Source of the DNA: Planococcus sp. A6
Lineage (GTDB): Bacteria; Bacillota; Bacilli; Bacillales_A; Planococcaceae
Reading direction: 5' to 3'
Assembly: GCF_028823615.1 (NCBI RefSeq)
Contig: NZ_JAPEHT010000005.1
Location: 1 to 51,220, forward strand
Length of the DNA stretch: 51,220 nucleotides
Both the position numbers and the translations under genes were made by a program. Every line of letters begins with the position of its first letter. The first letter of the stretch is position 1. Below the pieces are notes generated by a model, which was not told the origin of the DNA, did not search any database, and worked only from the letters and a program-made list of their open reading frames with translations. Of the stretch, positions 37,410 to 50,084 are shown one piece after another.

Positions 37410-38660
37410 TTAGATTGCACGCCAACCGATATCTGTGCGGTAAAAGAAACCGTCCCACTCCAATTTACCGAGTGCTTGATAGACGGTAGACTGGGCATCT
37501 TTCAACGTTTCCCCACTGCCTGCGACAAGCAGCACCCGGCCACCGTTAGCAGTGAAGCGGCCTTCGGAGCGTTTCGTGCCGGCGTGGGTGACGGTTACAT
37601 CCGATAATTCATCCAGTTCTGGCAAGGCCGCCCCTTTTTCCACAGTTCCCGGATAGCCGTCCGCTGCAATGACGACACCGAGCACAGGGCGTTCATCCCA
37701 TTCAAGCTCCATTTCTTCACCGTCCAGAATGGTCGAAATAAACGCGCCAAGGTCGGTTTTCAGGCGCGGCAAGACCACTTGCGTTTCCGGGTCTCCGAAA
37801 CGCGCATTGAATTCGATCACTTTCGGGCCCTTGGCCGTCAAGATGATGCCGGCATATAAAATACCGTTAAATGGTGTGCCTTCACTGCTCATTGCCTCTA
37901 CCGTCGGGCGGACAATTTTCGCGAAAGTCTCCTCGACGACCGATTCCGAAATCTGCGGCACCGGCGAGTAAGCACCCATGCCGCCCGTATTCGGCCCCTT
38001 GTCGCCATCAAACGCACGCTTATGGTCTTGTGAGATAACCATCGGGTAGATCTTGCCATCTTGGACGAAGGACATAAAGGAAAATTCCTCGCCGTCCAAA
38101 AATTCCTCGATAACGACAGTCGATCCCGAGTCGCCGAATTTTTGGCCATCGAGCATGTCCTTTACGGCCTCGATTGCTTCTTGTTCGCTTAATGCCACGA
38201 CGACGCCTTTTCCGGCTGCGAGCCCATCCGCCTTGATGACGATCGGCGCGCCTTGTTGCTTGATGTACTTTATAGCTGCCTCAGTATCTGAAAAACTTTC
38301 ATAAGCTGCGGTCGGAATCGCGTATTTCTTCATCAATTCCTTAGCGAACGCTTTGCTGCCCTCGATGCGCGCCGCCGCTTTGTTCGGCCCGAAGATCTTC
38401 AAGCCGCGGTCTTCAAAGAAATCGACGATACCTTCTGACAGCGGCTGTTCCGGCCCGACGAATGTAAACTCGATCTCATTGTCCTTCGCGAATGCTGCCA
38501 AAGCTGCAAAATCCGTCTCGTTGATATCAACGAGCTGTGCATCTTGTTCCATGCCGTCATTGCCGGGGGCCACATAAACTTTCGCGACCGATGGCGAGAT
38601 GGCGAATTGATGAGCAAGCGCGTGTTCACGCCCACCTTTGCCGATAACCAATACGTTCAT
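37410..38660 (-). CDS. purD: Phosphoribosylamine-glycine ligase
   Basis: A 416-residue ATP-grasp enzyme that makes GAR from phosphoribosylamine, glycine and ATP. The start MNVLVIGKGGREHALA is the canonical N-domain, IVIKADGLAAGKGVVVA the ATP-grasp loop and VIEFNARFGDPETQVVLPRL the C-terminal catalytic part. The ATG at 38660 follows GGAGGTG. Last gene of the pur operon, 16 bases after purH. Confidence 0.97.
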   Translation of the reverse strand: MNVLVIGKGGREHALAHQFAISPSVAKVYVAPGNDGMEQDAQLVDINETDFAALAAFAKDNEIEFTFVGPEQPLSEGIVDFFEDRGLKIFGPNKAAARIEGSKAFAKELMKKYAIPTAAYESFSDTEAAIKYIKQQGAPIVIKADGLAAGKGVVVALSEQEAIEAVKDMLDGQKFGDSGSTVVIEEFLDGEEFSFMSFVQDGKIYPMVISQDHKRAFDGDKGPNTGGMGAYSPVPQISESVVEETFAKIVRPTVEAMSSEGTPFNGILYAGIILTAKGPKVIEFNARFGDPETQVVLPRLKTDLGAFISTILDGEEMELEWDERPVLGVVIAADGYPGTVEKGAALPELDELSDVTVTHAGTKRSEGRFTANGGRVLLVAGSGETLKDAQSTVYQALGKLEWDGFFYRTDIGWRAI

Positions 38661-38676
38661 AGCCGTGCACCTCCGA

Positions 38677-40212
38677 TTAATGTTTGAAATGGCGGACGCC
38701 TGTGAAGACCATCGCGATGCCGTGCGCATTCGCCGCATCGATCGACTCCTGGTCTTTTTTCGAACCGCCCGGCTGGATGATCGCTTTGATGCCGGCTTTC
38801 GCTGCTGCTTCTACCGTGTCAGCCATCGGGAAGAAAGCGTCCGATGCCATCGCTGCGCCTTGCGCTTTGTCAGCTGCCTGCTCAAGTGCAATGGCGGCTG
38901 CCCCAACGCGGTTCATCTGTCCTGCACCAACGCCTAACGTCATCGACTCATCACACACGACAATGGCATTCGATTTAACATGTTTCACAACACTCCAGCC
39001 AAGTTTCAAGGCTTCGAGTTCTTGTTCTGTCGGCTGTCTTTCCGTCACGACACGGATATCTGCATCCCCATAGCCGAATGTATCCGGCTCCTGGACGAGC
39101 AATCCGCCTTCGACTGTCACCGTATTCCATTTGTCGCGGCGTTTCGTTTCAAACGGCACCGTCAACAAACGGATGTTTTTCTTTTTACCGAGTTCTGCAA
39201 GTGCATCTTCCGTGAACGATGGCGCAATGACGATTTCAAGGAAAATCTGCGACAATTGCTCAGCTGTCTCGAGGTCGACTTCGCGGTTCAAGGCGACGAT
39301 GCCCCCGAAGATCGATGTCGAGTCCGCTTCATACGCTTTCTTGAACGATTCAGAAAGCGTAGCACCGGTCCCGACGCCGCACGGGTTCATATGCTTCACT
39401 GCGACACTTGCCGGCATCGTGAATTCCTTGATGATCTGCAGCGCAGCATTGGCGTCTTGGATATTGTTATAGGAAAGCTCTTTGCCGTGCAATTGCGTGG
39501 CATGTGCGATTGAGAAATCCGAACCGAGCGCGCTCTTATAAAACGCTGCTTTCTGGTGCGGGTTTTCCCCGTAGCGCAGCGCTTGGGACAATTCATATGT
39601 AAGGGTCAACTGCTCCGGATATTGTTCATCCGTCAGTTCCGTTAAGTAGTTGGAAATATAGGCATCATACGCCGCGGTATGGCGGAATACTTTCGCTGCG
39701 AGTTTCCGGCGCAGCTCAGGGCTCGTTGTTTGCTGCTCGTGCAGTTCTGCAAGCACCGCTTCGTAATCGCCTGAATCGACGATGACCGTCACGTAAGCAT
39801 GGTTTTTCGCTGCCGAACGCAGCATTGTCGGGCCGCCGATATCGATGTTTTCAATGGCATCATCAACTGTCACATCCGCTTTTGAAATCGTTTCGCGGAA
39901 TGGGTACAAATTGACGCAGACAAATTCGATCGGTGCGATGCCGTTATCGTTCATTTGCTGCTGGTGTTCGCTATCGTCGTGTTTCGCGAGCAAACCGCCA
40001 TGGATCAGCGGATGCAAAGTTTTCACGCGTCCCCCGAGGATTTCAGGGAACCCGGTCACTTCGTCGACTGCTGTCGTCGGAACGCCATTGTCTTCCAAAT
40101 GCTTGCGCGTGCCGCCTGTCGATAAGATTTCTACATCCATTCTTACTAGTTCACGGGCAAACTCCAAAATGCCGGATTTGTCCGATACGCTCATCAATGC
40201 TCTTCTTTTCAT
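38677..40212 (-). CDS. purH: Bifunctional AICAR formyltransferase/IMP cyclohydrolase
   Basis: A 511-residue enzyme for the last two steps to IMP. The N-terminal IMP cyclohydrolase domain begins [16 protein letters not shown] and contains [11 protein letters not shown] and [14 protein letters not shown]; the C-terminal formyltransferase domain has the KHMNPCGVG motif (about residue 260) and [18 protein letters not shown]. Complete. Eleven bases after purN. Confidence 0.98.
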   Translation of the reverse strand: MKRRALMSVSDKSGILEFARELVRMDVEILSTGGTRKHLEDNGVPTTAVDEVTGFPEILGGRVKTLHPLIHGGLLAKHDDSEHQQQMNDNGIAPIEFVCVNLYPFRETISKADVTVDDAIENIDIGGPTMLRSAAKNHAYVTVIVDSGDYEAVLAELHEQQTTSPELRRKLAAKVFRHTAAYDAYISNYLTELTDEQYPEQLTLTYELSQALRYGENPHQKAAFYKSALGSDFSIAHATQLHGKELSYNNIQDANAALQIIKEFTMPASVAVKHMNPCGVGTGATLSESFKKAYEADSTSIFGGIVALNREVDLETAEQLSQIFLEIVIAPSFTEDALAELGKKKNIRLLTVPFETKRRDKWNTVTVEGGLLVQEPDTFGYGDADIRVVTERQPTEQELEALKLGWSVVKHVKSNAIVVCDESMTLGVGAGQMNRVGAAAIALEQAADKAQGAAMASDAFFPMADTVEAAAKAGIKAIIQPGGSKKDQESIDAANAHGIAMVFTGVRHFKH

Positions 40213-40223
40213 TCATGGACCTC

Positions 40224-40808
40224 CTAGACCGACTGCTGCCGGCTGAATAATTGCTGCAAACTCTCAGGGTATAATTGGTGCTCGATTTCATGGATTTTGC
40301 GTTCCACTGTCTCACGATCCGCGCCGTCTACAGGAAACGAGCGCTGTGCGATGATCGCTCCCGTGTCCATGCCTTCATCGACAAAATGTACGGTGACTCC
40401 AGCCTCTTTTGCCCCGGCTTCTAGCGTCTGTCCGATTGCGTCTTTACCCGGAAACGCCGGCAGTACCGATGGGTGGATATTGACGATGCGGTTTTCATAA
40501 GCCCCAAGCAAAACAGGTCCGACCAACCGCATAAACCCAGCCAGCACGAGCCATTCGACACCCGCTCCAGCTAATTTTTCCACCAGCATCGATTCATATG
40601 CCTGTTTGGACGCATACTCACGCGGTGTAAATGAAAATGCCGGTACTCCTGCTTGCTTCGCCCGTTCCAACACAAACGCGGACGGCTTATCCGCCACGAC
40701 CAAAACGATGTCCGCATCGAGACGCCCGTCTTGAGTTGCTTCGTAAAGCGCTTGAAAATTAGAGCCGTTTCCAGAAGCGAAAACGGCCATTTTTGTTCTA
40801 TTTTTCAT
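40224..40808 (-). CDS. purN: Phosphoribosylglycinamide formyltransferase
   Basis: A 194-residue folate-dependent enzyme that formylates GAR. Motifs: [16 protein letters not shown] at the N-terminus, [15 protein letters not shown] with the catalytic Asn-His pair, and [15 protein letters not shown] with the catalytic Asp. The ATG at 40808 lies inside the purM end (11-base overlap), so translation is coupled; an ATG at 40790 is an alternative with no ribosome site. Confidence 0.95.
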   Translation of the reverse strand: MKNRTKMAVFASGNGSNFQALYEATQDGRLDADIVLVVADKPSAFVLERAKQAGVPAFSFTPREYASKQAYESMLVEKLAGAGVEWLVLAGFMRLVGPVLLGAYENRIVNIHPSVLPAFPGKDAIGQTLEAGAKEAGVTVHFVDEGMDTGAIIAQRSFPVDGADRETVERKIHEIEHQLYPESLQQLFSRQQSV

Positions 40809-41859
40809 GTAAAGTCCCGTCCTGACTGCCTTGGAACTGGACACCCTCGATCTCTGTCACTTTACCGATCACATAGGCTTTGTCTCCACTCGCTTCTGCT
40901 GCCTGGATCGCTTGTTTTGCATCCGCTTCAGAAACGGCCACTGCAAATCCGATGCCCATATTGAACACGGAATACAGATCACGGTCTGCCAGTTCGCCTT
41001 TTGCTTTCAATAGGTCGAATACCGGAAGCACCGGCCACGAGCCAAGATCGATCTCGACACCTAGCCCATCAGGCATCATGCGCGGCAAGTTTTCGATAAA
41101 CCCGCCGCCCGTGATATGCGCCATGCCGTGGACGTCCGCCTGTTTGCGGATCGATTGGACAGTCTTAGCATAAATTTTCGTCGGCTCGAGCAGCAAGGAT
41201 TCGAGTGTGCCGAGCTCTTCAAAGCCCGCTACTTTCTCGTCCAACGAACCTTCCTGGTCGCCGAATAAAATATGGCGGACGAGCGAATAGCCATTCGAGT
41301 GGATGCCGCTTGAAGCAAGCCCCACCAAGACATCGCCCGCTTGGATGCGCTCGCCTGTCACGATATCTGCTTTCTCGGCAGCACCGACCGCAAAGCCGGC
41401 GATGTCGTATTCATTCTCATCATAAAGCCCCGGCATTTCAGCCGTTTCTCCGCCGATCAATGCCGCGCCTGCATCTACGCAGCCATCGGCAACGCCTTTG
41501 ACGATTTGTTCGATCTTTTCAGGAACCGCTTTGCCGCAAGCAATATAATCGAGGAAAAACAAAGGTTCCGCACCTTGTGCAACGATATCGTTGACGCACA
41601 TCGCGACGCAATCGACACCGATCGTATCGTGCTTATCCGCCATGAAAGCCAGTTTCAGCTTCGTGCCGACACCGTCTGTTCCGGAAACGAGAACCGGTTG
41701 TTTCAAATTCAGCTCGGACAAATCGAACATGCCGCCGAACCCGCCGAATGCACCCAGCATTCCTGTACGCGCGGTGCGTTCGACATGGGATTTCATCCGC
41801 TTGACAGCTTCATAGCCCGCTTCGATATTGACGCCTGCTTTTTCATACGCTTTAGACAC
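40798..41859 (-). CDS. purM: Phosphoribosylformylglycinamidine cyclo-ligase
   Basis: A 353-residue AIR synthetase of the PurM/PurL fold. Motifs: [31 protein letters not shown], and [12 protein letters not shown] for nucleotide binding. The C-terminal domain contains [14 protein letters not shown]-like sequence (AHITGGGF). Full length. Eleven bases after purF. Confidence 0.97.
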   Translation of the reverse strand: MSKAYEKAGVNIEAGYEAVKRMKSHVERTARTGMLGAFGGFGGMFDLSELNLKQPVLVSGTDGVGTKLKLAFMADKHDTIGVDCVAMCVNDIVAQGAEPLFFLDYIACGKAVPEKIEQIVKGVADGCVDAGAALIGGETAEMPGLYDENEYDIAGFAVGAAEKADIVTGERIQAGDVLVGLASSGIHSNGYSLVRHILFGDQEGSLDEKVAGFEELGTLESLLLEPTKIYAKTVQSIRKQADVHGMAHITGGGFIENLPRMMPDGLGVEIDLGSWPVLPVFDLLKAKGELADRDLYSVFNMGIGFAVAVSEADAKQAIQAAEASGDKAYVIGKVTEIEGVQFQGSQDGTLHEK

Positions 41860-41870
41860 TTCGGTTCCCC

Positions 41871-43292
41871 CTATTTCACTTTTTCTTTTTCATGCGGCAA
41901 GACGGTATCCGGGTAGATATTCGTTGGATATTCGCCAGTGAAACACGCCAAGCAATGGCCGCATTTCGAGCCTGGGTCGGTGCGTCCGATGTTTTGGACC
42001 ATGCCATCGACCGACAAAAACGTCAGCGAATCTGCACCGATGATTTCACGCATTTCTTCTACTGTATTGTTCGCGGCGATCAACTCGCCGGATGTGCTGA
42101 TATCGATGCCGTAAAAACAAGGGTTCTTGATCGGCGGCGAGCTGATGACGACGTGAACTTCCGTCGCGCCTGCTTCTTTCAATAAAGCGACGATGCGGCG
42201 GGAAGTGGTGCCGCGCACAATTGAGTCATCAACCATGACGACGCGTTTGCCGTTGACAACTTGGCGCACTGGAGACAGCTTCATCTTGACGCCGCGCTCG
42301 CGCATTTCCTGTGAAGGTTGGATGAACGTCCGTCCTACGTAACGGTTTTTGATCAACCCGAGTTCGTACGGAATCCCGCTTTGCTCAGAAAAACCGATCG
42401 CTGCGGAAATACTGGAATCCGGCACACCCGTGACAACGTCCGCTTCGATGTGGACTTCTTTTGCCAATTGCTTGCCGAGACGTTTTCTCGCCGAATGGAT
42501 ATTGATGCCATCGATATCCGAGTCCGGACGGGAGAAATAGACATACTCCATCGTACAGATCGAGCGCTCTTCTGGATACGCAAAACGTTCCTTGCGCATG
42601 CCATCATCGTTGATAATCAAGAATTCACCTGGTTCGACAGAATGCACAAACTCTGCGCCGACAATATCGAATGCGCAAGTTTCAGAAGCGACAACCCAAG
42701 CATCCCCCATTTTCCCAATGGATAAGGGACGCAAGCCGTTCGGGTCGAGCGCCACAAACATGGCCTCTTCCGTCAAGACCAAGCATGCAAACGCGCCTTT
42801 CAATAGAGACAAGGCATTTTTCGCTTTTTCTTCAAAGCTTTCATAACCGCTGCGCTTGATCAAGTGTGCGAGCACTTCCGTATCCGATGTCGTTTGGAAG
42901 ATGCTGCCTTGGCGCTCCAAATGCCCTTTTAATTGCGTCGCGTTGACCAAATTGCCGTTATGCGAAATTGCCAGGCTTCCTGTCGTCGAATTGAACAGCA
43001 AAGGCTGGACATTTTCAATGCCGCTGCCGCCTGCTGTTGCATAGCGGACATGTCCGATGGCAGCAGTACCGGTGATCTTCTCCAATTTCTCTGGAGTGAA
43101 CACTTCACTGACCATGCCTTCACCTTTTAATGCGCGTAAAGCCTCTCCATCAGTCGAAACGATTCCTGCGCCTTCTTGGCCGCGGTGCTGCAAAGCATGA
43201 AGCCCATAATACGTAAGTTGCGCTGCGTTGGTGTGGCCCCAAATGCCAAAAATCCCGCATTCTTCGTTTAAGCCTCTGATTTCAGCAAGCAT
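41871..43292 (-). CDS. purF: Amidophosphoribosyltransferase (iron-sulfur type)
   Basis: A 473-residue first enzyme of purine synthesis. An 11-residue propeptide precedes catalytic Cys12 in [10 protein letters not shown]. The PRPP loop is [16 protein letters not shown] near residue 345. Cysteines for the Bacillus-type 4Fe-4S cluster are seen in NPCFYG and [15 protein letters not shown]. The start overlaps the end of purL by 25 bases, which implies coupled translation. Activity is normally inhibited by purine nucleotides. Confidence 0.98.
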   Translation of the reverse strand: MLAEIRGLNEECGIFGIWGHTNAAQLTYYGLHALQHRGQEGAGIVSTDGEALRALKGEGMVSEVFTPEKLEKITGTAAIGHVRYATAGGSGIENVQPLLFNSTTGSLAISHNGNLVNATQLKGHLERQGSIFQTTSDTEVLAHLIKRSGYESFEEKAKNALSLLKGAFACLVLTEEAMFVALDPNGLRPLSIGKMGDAWVVASETCAFDIVGAEFVHSVEPGEFLIINDDGMRKERFAYPEERSICTMEYVYFSRPDSDIDGINIHSARKRLGKQLAKEVHIEADVVTGVPDSSISAAIGFSEQSGIPYELGLIKNRYVGRTFIQPSQEMRERGVKMKLSPVRQVVNGKRVVMVDDSIVRGTTSRRIVALLKEAGATEVHVVISSPPIKNPCFYGIDISTSGELIAANNTVEEMREIIGADSLTFLSVDGMVQNIGRTDPGSKCGHCLACFTGEYPTNIYPDTVLPHEKEKVK

Positions 43293-45493
43293 GGTATAGC
43301 CCCTTTCCAGGCGGAGCGGAGCGTTTCGACCGATTCATCGATCCAGACGGCTCCGTCTTCCCCTTTGACGATCATGCGATCACCCGTGACTTCACCGATT
43401 TTCCGTGCATCTTTCACTATATCCTCGAATGCTTGTGCTTGCTCAGGCGATACCGTGAGCAAAAAGCGCGATTGTGTTTCACTGAATAAAGCGGTCGTCT
43501 TGGAACCGGCAAGGTTTACGTCTACGCCAAGCCCGTTGCCGAAAGTCTTCTCAGCCAAAGCGACAGCGACGCCGCCTTCCGCTACGTCATGAGCCGACTG
43601 AACTAAACCTTGCTGAATGGCAGAAAGGATAGCGGATTGGCGTTGTGCTTCGACGTCCAAATCGATAGATGGCGCTTTTCCGAAAATACGGCCTTCTACC
43701 ATTTTCTGCAATTCGCTGCCGCCGAATTCTGTCATGCTGCCGCCGACAAGATAGACGAAATCGCCTTGCTTTTTCGCATCTTGCGTCGTGACATGCTTCA
43801 AATCTTCGACAAGCCCGACAAGCCCGATCGTCGGCGTCGGATAAATCGCTGTGCCGTTTGTTTCATTATATAAAGAGACGTTTCCGCCAATAACTGGTGC
43901 GTTCAATTGAAGGCAAGCTGCCGACATGCCGTCAGCCGCTTTTTCAAGCTGCCAGAAAATCTCAGGTTTTTCCGGGTTGCCGAAGTTCAGGCAATCGGTG
44001 ATCGCAAGCGGGCGCCCGCCTGAGACGACGACGTTACGCGCCGCTTCTGCGACAGCGATCTTGCCGCCTGTTTCTGGGTCAAGGTAAATATAACGAGAGT
44101 TGCAATCCGTTGTCATCGCAAGGCCTTTATTCGTTCCGCGCACACGGATGACTGCTGCGTCAGAGCCAGGTGAGACGACTGTGCTAGTACGCACTTGGTG
44201 ATCGTATTGATTATAAACCCATTCTTTCGAAGCGATAGTCGGCTGCTTCAATAATGAAACCAAGGTTGCCTGATGGTCTTCCACTTCCGGCTCTTCGTTC
44301 GGCAAGCTTTGGAATTCGCGGTAATATTCCGGCACGCTCGATTTTTGGTGATAGACCGGCGCATCTTCTGCCAGTGCGTCGACCGGCACTTCCGCAACGA
44401 TTTCGCCTTTATGCTTCAAGCGCAATGTGGAATCGTCCGTTACCCGTCCGACTGTCACGGCATCCAGGCCGTATTTTTCGAACAGCTCGACGATTTCCGG
44501 TTCGCGCCCTTGTTTGACAACGATCAGCATGCGTTCCTGTGATTCCGACAGCATCATTTCGTAAGCCGTCATGCCCGTTTCGCGTTGCGGTACATGATCC
44601 AAATCCATCTCGATGCCAGATCCGGCTTTCGACGCCATTTCCGCTGAAGATGAAGTGAGTCCTGCAGCACCCATATCCTGGATGCCGATGAGTGCATCGG
44701 ATTTCACGAGTTCAAGGCATGCCTCAAGAAGCAATTTCTCCATGAACGGGTCCCCCACTTGAACAGCCGGGCGTTTTTCATCGGATGCGTCCGTTAACTC
44801 TTCTGAAGCGAAGGTCGCGCCGTGGATGCCGTCGCGGCCTGTTTTAGCGCCGACGTACATGACCGGGTTGCCGGTTCCTTTAGCGACGCCTTTTTGGATA
44901 TCTTTATGGTCGATTAAGCCGACGCACATGGCATTGACAAGCGGGTTGCCATCATACGATGCATCAAATTGCACTTCGCCTCCGACCGTCGGAATGCCGA
45001 TGCAATTGCCGTAACCAGCGATGCCTGCGACCACTTCCTCGAATAAATATTTGACGCGCGGTGTTTCAAGTTCCCCGAAACGCAAAGAGTTCAACAGTGC
45101 GATCGGACGAGCGCCCATCGAGAAAACGTCGCGGATGATGCCGCCGACGCCTGTTGCCGCTCCTTGGTAAGGTTCGATTGCAGACGGATGGTTATGGGAT
45201 TCCATTTTGAATACAGCTGCCTGGCCGTCGCCGATATCGACGATGCCCGCGCCTTCCCCTGGTCCTTGCAACACATGGTCGCCTTGGGTTGGGAATTTAG
45301 ACAATACCGGCTTGGAGTTTTTATAAGAACAATGCTCAGACCACATGACAGAAAACAAACCGGTCTCCGTATAATTCGGCGTTCTGCCAAGGATGTCTTC
45401 CACCATTTTAAATTCAGCATCCGATAAGCCCATCTGCTGGTAGATTTTCTGTTCTTTGATCTGTTGTGTGTTCGGCTCAAGCGTGACTGACAT
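43268..45493 (-). CDS. purL: Phosphoribosylformylglycinamidine synthase subunit II
   Basis: A 741-residue small-type PurL that needs PurQ and PurS to make FGAM. Features: [14 protein letters not shown] near residue 50, [21 protein letters not shown], and [19 protein letters not shown] in the first half; [20 protein letters not shown] and [16 protein letters not shown] in the second. Complete. Overlaps purQ by 17 bases at the start and purF by 25 at the end. Confidence 0.98.
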   Translation of the reverse strand: MSVTLEPNTQQIKEQKIYQQMGLSDAEFKMVEDILGRTPNYTETGLFSVMWSEHCSYKNSKPVLSKFPTQGDHVLQGPGEGAGIVDIGDGQAAVFKMESHNHPSAIEPYQGAATGVGGIIRDVFSMGARPIALLNSLRFGELETPRVKYLFEEVVAGIAGYGNCIGIPTVGGEVQFDASYDGNPLVNAMCVGLIDHKDIQKGVAKGTGNPVMYVGAKTGRDGIHGATFASEELTDASDEKRPAVQVGDPFMEKLLLEACLELVKSDALIGIQDMGAAGLTSSSAEMASKAGSGIEMDLDHVPQRETGMTAYEMMLSESQERMLIVVKQGREPEIVELFEKYGLDAVTVGRVTDDSTLRLKHKGEIVAEVPVDALAEDAPVYHQKSSVPEYYREFQSLPNEEPEVEDHQATLVSLLKQPTIASKEWVYNQYDHQVRTSTVVSPGSDAAVIRVRGTNKGLAMTTDCNSRYIYLDPETGGKIAVAEAARNVVVSGGRPLAITDCLNFGNPEKPEIFWQLEKAADGMSAACLQLNAPVIGGNVSLYNETNGTAIYPTPTIGLVGLVEDLKHVTTQDAKKQGDFVYLVGGSMTEFGGSELQKMVEGRIFGKAPSIDLDVEAQRQSAILSAIQQGLVQSAHDVAEGGVAVALAEKTFGNGLGVDVNLAGSKTTALFSETQSRFLLTVSPEQAQAFEDIVKDARKIGEVTGDRMIVKGEDGAVWIDESVETLRSAWKGAIPCLLKSEA

Positions 45494-46160
45494 GTGATTC
45501 CCTCCACTGTTTGACGATTGATCTGAATAATGGCAAGCCGTCCGTTCCGCCGATCAAGTCGGAAACGGCGCGTTCCGGATGCGGCATCATGCCGAGCACG
45601 TTTCCTCGGTCGTTGATGATGCCCGCAATATTATTACGGCTGCCGTTGAAATCTTCTGCATATGTGAAAACGATTTGGTTATTGTCTTTCAAATGCTGGT
45701 ATGTCGCATCGTCGCAATAATAATTGCCTTCCCCGTGAGCGACTGGAATGCGGATTTCTTCGCCTTCTTTGTATTCATTCGTGAACAAAGTGTGGGCGTT
45801 CTCTACTTTCAAGCTGACTGTGCGGCAAGTGAATTTCAAGTCTTTATTGCGCATTAGCATCCCCGGAAGCAATCCAGCTTCTGTTAGAATTTGAAATCCG
45901 TTGCAGATGCCGAGAACTGGCTTGCCGTCTTCGGCTGCTTTTCGCACTTCGTCCATGACGCCTGAAAAACGTGCAATCGCTCCTGCGCGCAAATAATCAC
46001 CGTATGAAAAGCCGCCAGGAAGCAAGATTCCGTCATAGCCGCTTAAGTCATGAGTATCATGCCAGACGTATTCCGCTTCTTCTCCGAGTTCATCCTTAAT
46101 GGCGTGGTACATGTCCAAGTCACAATTCGATCCTGGGAAAACAATCACTGCGAACTTCAT
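45477..46160 (-). CDS. purQ: Phosphoribosylformylglycinamidine synthase subunit I (glutaminase)
   Basis: A 227-residue class I glutamine amidotransferase delivering ammonia to PurL. Nucleophile in [19 protein letters not shown] (Cys near 86) and the His-Glu pair in [11 protein letters not shown] near residue 195. Begins [14 protein letters not shown]. The ATG overlaps the purS stop (ATGA). Confidence 0.97.
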   Translation of the reverse strand: MKFAVIVFPGSNCDLDMYHAIKDELGEEAEYVWHDTHDLSGYDGILLPGGFSYGDYLRAGAIARFSGVMDEVRKAAEDGKPVLGICNGFQILTEAGLLPGMLMRNKDLKFTCRTVSLKVENAHTLFTNEYKEGEEIRIPVAHGEGNYYCDDATYQHLKDNNQIVFTYAEDFNGSRNNIAGIINDRGNVLGMMPHPERAVSDLIGGTDGLPLFRSIVKQWRESHVSHA

Positions 46161-46411
46161 TGTGAGACAACCTCCTCGATTTCGTACCTGTAATCTTCAA
46201 TCACCGTATTCGCAAGCATCCGGTTGCAAAGTTCATCAACTAAAGCATCTACGTCGCGCTCACTTTCTCCAATGACAAGTTCCAAATATTTGCCGATCCG
46301 TACATCCTGAACTTCGTCATACCCCATCTTATGGAGCGATCCCATCACAGCAGAACCTTGTGGATCAAGTACACTTTCACGCAATGTCACATACACTTTT
46401 ACTTTTTTCAT
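46157..46411 (-). CDS. purS: Phosphoribosylformylglycinamidine synthase subunit PurS
   Basis: An 84-residue bridge subunit of the PurLQS complex, needed for ammonia transfer. Begins [19 protein letters not shown] and contains [15 protein letters not shown], both canonical. Start overlaps purC stop by one base (TGATG). Confidence 0.96.
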   Translation of the reverse strand: MKKVKVYVTLRESVLDPQGSAVMGSLHKMGYDEVQDVRIGKYLELVIGESERDVDALVDELCNRMLANTVIEDYRYEIEEVVSQ

Positions 46412-47124
46412 CAGTTTTGTCCTCCCAGTCGAGATAAAATGAGTTCATAAGCATCGGTCAAGTTGCCAAGATTGCGGCGAAATACATCTTTATCGAGTTT
46501 TTGTTTTGTTTCTTTGTCCCAGAGCCTACATGTGTCCGGTGAAATTTCATCAGCCAACAAAATTTCACCGTTTTCATCACGGCCGAATTCGATTTTAAAA
46601 TCAACTAAATCGACACCGATATCGTGGAAAAAGCCGATCAACACACCATTGATCTTCCGCGCTTTGTCTTTCAAGACCGCCACTTCCTGCTCTGTCGCAA
46701 GTTCAAGCATGGCGACATGATCATCCGTAATCAACGGATCGCCCAGCTCATCGTCTTTCAAGTAAAACTCCACGACCGGCTTTTCGATCTCTTTGCCTTC
46801 TTCGAGCCCAAGTCGTTTCGCCATGCTGCCGGCGACGATATTGCGGACGACGACTTCGATAGGTACGATGCTCACTTCGCGCACCAATTGCTCGCTATCA
46901 GACAACTGCTTCACAAAATGGGAAGCGATGCCATTTGCTTTTAATTTCTCAAACAGCAAAGAGGTGATTTGATTGTTCAAGCGCCCTTTGCCTGAAATCT
47001 CTTCTTTCTTCTCTCCGTTGAACGCAGTGGCGGAATCTTTGTATTCCACCCAAAGAATGCCTTGCTCGTCCGTTTTATACAGACGCTTCGCTTTTCCTTC
47101 GTACAATAGCTGAGCTTTTTCCAT
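46411..47124 (-). CDS. purC: SAICAR synthetase
   Basis: A 237-residue enzyme that adds aspartate to CAIR with ATP. N-terminal LLYEGKAKRLYKTDEQG, central IEVVVRNIVAGSMAKRLG and LLADEISPDTCRLWD are diagnostic. Fifteen bases after purB, ribosome site within the gap (GGAGGC). Confidence 0.97.
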   Translation of the reverse strand: MEKAQLLYEGKAKRLYKTDEQGILWVEYKDSATAFNGEKKEEISGKGRLNNQITSLLFEKLKANGIASHFVKQLSDSEQLVREVSIVPIEVVVRNIVAGSMAKRLGLEEGKEIEKPVVEFYLKDDELGDPLITDDHVAMLELATEQEVAVLKDKARKINGVLIGFFHDIGVDLVDFKIEFGRDENGEILLADEISPDTCRLWDKETKQKLDKDVFRRNLGNLTDAYELILSRLGGQN

Positions 47125-47139
47125 GATTGATGCCTCCGT

Positions 47140-48435
47140 TTAATTTAATTCGAGACGGTTGAAGATCATATCGACTTGCTGCAAGTGGTGGTTGTAATCA
47201 AAGCAATCGTCCAGCTCTTCTTTCGTCAGCTGAGAAGTGATCGTCTCGTTCGCTTCCACGACTTTACGGAACGAAGTCTGCGTTTCCCATGCTTCCATCG
47301 CGCAAGGCTGCACGGTATCGTATGCCGCTTCACGTGCCATGCCTTTGTCGATCAACGTCAGCAGTACGCGCTGCGAATAAATCAATCCAAGAGTCGAATC
47401 CATATTGCGCTTCATGTTCTCCGGGAACACCGTCAAGTTTTTGACGATATTGCCAAAACGGTTAAGCATATAGTTCAAAGCAATCGTTGCATCCGGCAAG
47501 ATGACACGTTCTGCAGATGAATGTGAGATATCGCGTTCGTGCCATAGTGAGACGTTTTCATAAGCCGTCATCATATACCCACGGATCAAGCGTGCAAGGC
47601 CAGTCATATTTTCAGAACCGATCGGGTTGCGTTTATGCGGCATTGCCGATGATCCCTTTTGCCCTTTCGCGAAAAACTCTTCAACTTCACGGGTTTCGGA
47701 TTTCTGCAAACCACGGATTTCCGTCGCGAATTTCTCGATGGATGATGCGATCAAAGCCAGCGTGCTCATATACTGTGCATGGCGGTCGCGCTGCAAAGTC
47801 TGTGTGGAAATGCGCGATGCAGCGATTCCTAAGTTTTTGCATACATATTCTTCAACAAACGGGTCGATATTCGCGTACGTTCCAACCGCACCGGACATTT
47901 TGCCCGTTTCGATCGATTTCGCTGCCGCTTCAAAACGCTCCAGGTTGCGTTTCATTTCCTCGTGCCAAAGCGCGAGTTTCAAACCGAATGTCGTCGGCTC
48001 TGCGTGGACACCGTGTGTACGGCCCATCATGACCGTCATTTTATGCTCTTTCGCTTTCACCGCTAAAATATCGATGAAGTTCGTCAAATCTTTGCGCAGG
48101 ATTTCATTCGCCTGCTTCAACAGATAAGAAAGTGCCGTATCGACAACGTCTGTTGACGTCAATCCGTAATGCACCCATTTGCGCTCTTCCCCAAGTGTCT
48201 CGGAAACCGCACGCGTAAAGGCAACGACATCGTGGCGTGTCTCTTCTTCAATCTCTAAGATACGGTCGACTGAAAACCCTGCATTCTCACGGATTTTCGC
48301 CACGTCTTCTTTTGGGATATCGCCGATTTCTGCCCAAGCTTCACATGCAAGGATTTCTACTTCCAACCATGCTTGGTATTTGTTTTCTTCTGTCCAAATG
48401 GCACCCATCTCCGGGCGTGTATAACGTGCGATCAT
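47140..48435 (-). CDS. purB: Adenylosuccinate lyase
   Basis: A 431-residue member of the fumarase/aspartase superfamily acting in both IMP synthesis (SAICAR cleavage) and AMP synthesis. Signature loop [16 protein letters not shown] near residue 262 with the catalytic Ser, plus [16 protein letters not shown] and [10 protein letters not shown] regions. Starts [11 protein letters not shown]. Sixteen bases after purK. Confidence 0.98.
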   Translation of the reverse strand: MIARYTRPEMGAIWTEENKYQAWLEVEILACEAWAEIGDIPKEDVAKIRENAGFSVDRILEIEEETRHDVVAFTRAVSETLGEERKWVHYGLTSTDVVDTALSYLLKQANEILRKDLTNFIDILAVKAKEHKMTVMMGRTHGVHAEPTTFGLKLALWHEEMKRNLERFEAAAKSIETGKMSGAVGTYANIDPFVEEYVCKNLGIAASRISTQTLQRDRHAQYMSTLALIASSIEKFATEIRGLQKSETREVEEFFAKGQKGSSAMPHKRNPIGSENMTGLARLIRGYMMTAYENVSLWHERDISHSSAERVILPDATIALNYMLNRFGNIVKNLTVFPENMKRNMDSTLGLIYSQRVLLTLIDKGMAREAAYDTVQPCAMEAWETQTSFRKVVEANETITSQLTKEELDDCFDYNHHLQQVDMIFNRLELN

Positions 48436-48451
48436 AATCTATATCCTCCAA

Positions 48452-49576
48452 TTATTCCGGCCAAATGCCGGATGCGTCGATTTCGTTTAATGTTCGATCT
48501 ATGTCTTCCGTCAAAATGGTCACATGCCCCATTTTGCGTTTATGTTTTGCTTCGTCCTTGCCGTATAAATGAATCGACCAGTCCGGATAATGCGCAATTT
48601 TCGTTGTGAGCGGCGCTACATGCTCACCCAGTACATTCACCATGACAGCAGGGCTCCACAGCTTTGGCTCACGCAGCGGCCAGCCGCAAATGGCGCGGAT
48701 ATGCTGATGAAACTGCGAAATATTCGTTGCTTCGATTGAATAATGCCCTGAGTTATGAGGGCGCGGAGCCAGTTCGTTTACCATGATTTCTCCATCCGGC
48801 AAAACGAACATTTCAACAGCTAAAGTTCCGATCATTTGCAGATGTTCGGCAATCGCTTCCGCAGCCTGTTTCGCTTTAACCAGCGTCTCTTCACTCACCC
48901 GTGCAGGAACAATGGTTTGGTGCAAAATATGGTGTTTATGGACATTCTCGCCAATCGGCAACAGTGCCGTTTCACCTAGCGTATTGCGCTGAATCACAAC
49001 GGATATCTCCATTATAAAATCTACAAACGCCTCCGCTACACAATCCCCATTTTGGAACAAAGGCTCAGCATCTGCTAATTGCTTTTCGTTTTCTACAATT
49101 TGCTGGCCTTTGCCGTCATAACCGCCTCTAGCCGTTTTAACGACAAATGGATATTCCAGCTGGCCAATCTGCTCTTTCAACTCGCTGAAGGTAGAAGCTT
49201 CTATATAATCCGCTACCGGCACTCCAGCCTTCCTGATGGCCTGCTTTTCAAAAATCCGGTTTTGTGTAATCCCAATCAGCTCTGCCCCTTGAGGCACATA
49301 GGCGATCTCCGATAAATGACGAAGCCCTTCCACGTCAATATTTTCGAACTCATACGTGATGACGTCACTTACTTCCGCCAACTCTTCTAAAGCTTGTGCG
49401 TCATTAAATGGCGCAACAATCTGGATATCTGCCACTTGCCCGGTCGGGGAGTCCATACCTGGATCCAAGACGGCGATTTTAAAACCCGCTTCCTTCGCAG
49501 CTAACGTCATCATGCGGCCCAATTGCCCTCCGCCGATAATTCCGATCGTTTGACCCGGTAAAATTGTTCTCGTCAT
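48452..49576 (-). CDS. purK: 5-(carboxyamino)imidazole ribonucleotide synthase
   Basis: A 374-residue ATP-grasp enzyme converting AIR to N5-CAIR with ATP and bicarbonate. N-terminal [23 protein letters not shown]-grasp segment [14 protein letters not shown] and [19 protein letters not shown] are characteristic. Starts inside the purE stop (ATGA overlap reading the other way), so expression is coupled. Confidence 0.97.
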   Translation of the reverse strand: MTRTILPGQTIGIIGGGQLGRMMTLAAKEAGFKIAVLDPGMDSPTGQVADIQIVAPFNDAQALEELAEVSDVITYEFENIDVEGLRHLSEIAYVPQGAELIGITQNRIFEKQAIRKAGVPVADYIEASTFSELKEQIGQLEYPFVVKTARGGYDGKGQQIVENEKQLADAEPLFQNGDCVAEAFVDFIMEISVVIQRNTLGETALLPIGENVHKHHILHQTIVPARVSEETLVKAKQAAEAIAEHLQMIGTLAVEMFVLPDGEIMVNELAPRPHNSGHYSIEATNISQFHQHIRAICGWPLREPKLWSPAVMVNVLGEHVAPLTTKIAHYPDWSIHLYGKDEAKHKRKMGHVTILTEDIDRTLNEIDASGIWPE

Positions 49577-50061
49577 ACTAAATCACCCGAACTTTCCAAC
49601 ACAGCTTCTGCAGTCCGTTTGCGCCGTTCTTCCAAAGCACGTACTGCATCATTATCAACTGTTCCAAGAATCTGTGCTGCCAGGAGACCCGCATTGATCG
49701 CGCCGGCTTTCCCAATCGCAACAGTTGCAACCGGCACGCCGCCAGGCATTTGAACGATCGACAATAAGGAATCCATTCCATTTAATGCTTTTGACTGCAC
49801 CGGAACACCGATGACCGGCAAAGTCGTTTTTGCCGCCACCATCCCCGGCAGATGAGCAGCGCCGCCAGCTCCTGCAATAATGACATGCAAGCCTTTAGCG
49901 CGTGCCTCTTCCGCATAGCTGAACATAAGATCAGGCGTCCGATGGGCTGAGATCACCTTTTTTTCATAGCCGATCTCTAGTTCATCCAGCACATCGCAAG
50001 CATGTTTCATCGTTTCCCAATCACTCGAGCTTCCCATAATAATGCCGATTCGCGGATTCAT
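49573..50061 (-). CDS. purE: N5-CAIR mutase, catalytic subunit
   Basis: A 162-residue class I PurE that moves the carboxylate of N5-CAIR to give CAIR. Motifs: [15 protein letters not shown] at the N-terminus, [10 protein letters not shown] with the catalytic His, and [24 protein letters not shown] precedes the ATG. First gene of the pur operon, just after the leader terminator. Confidence 0.97.
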   Translation of the reverse strand: MNPRIGIIMGSSSDWETMKHACDVLDELEIGYEKKVISAHRTPDLMFSYAEEARAKGLHVIIAGAGGAAHLPGMVAAKTTLPVIGVPVQSKALNGMDSLLSIVQMPGGVPVATVAIGKAGAINAGLLAAQILGTVDNDAVRALEERRKRTAEAVLESSGDLV

Positions 50062-50084
50062 TCAATAACCTCTCTTTCAAAAGT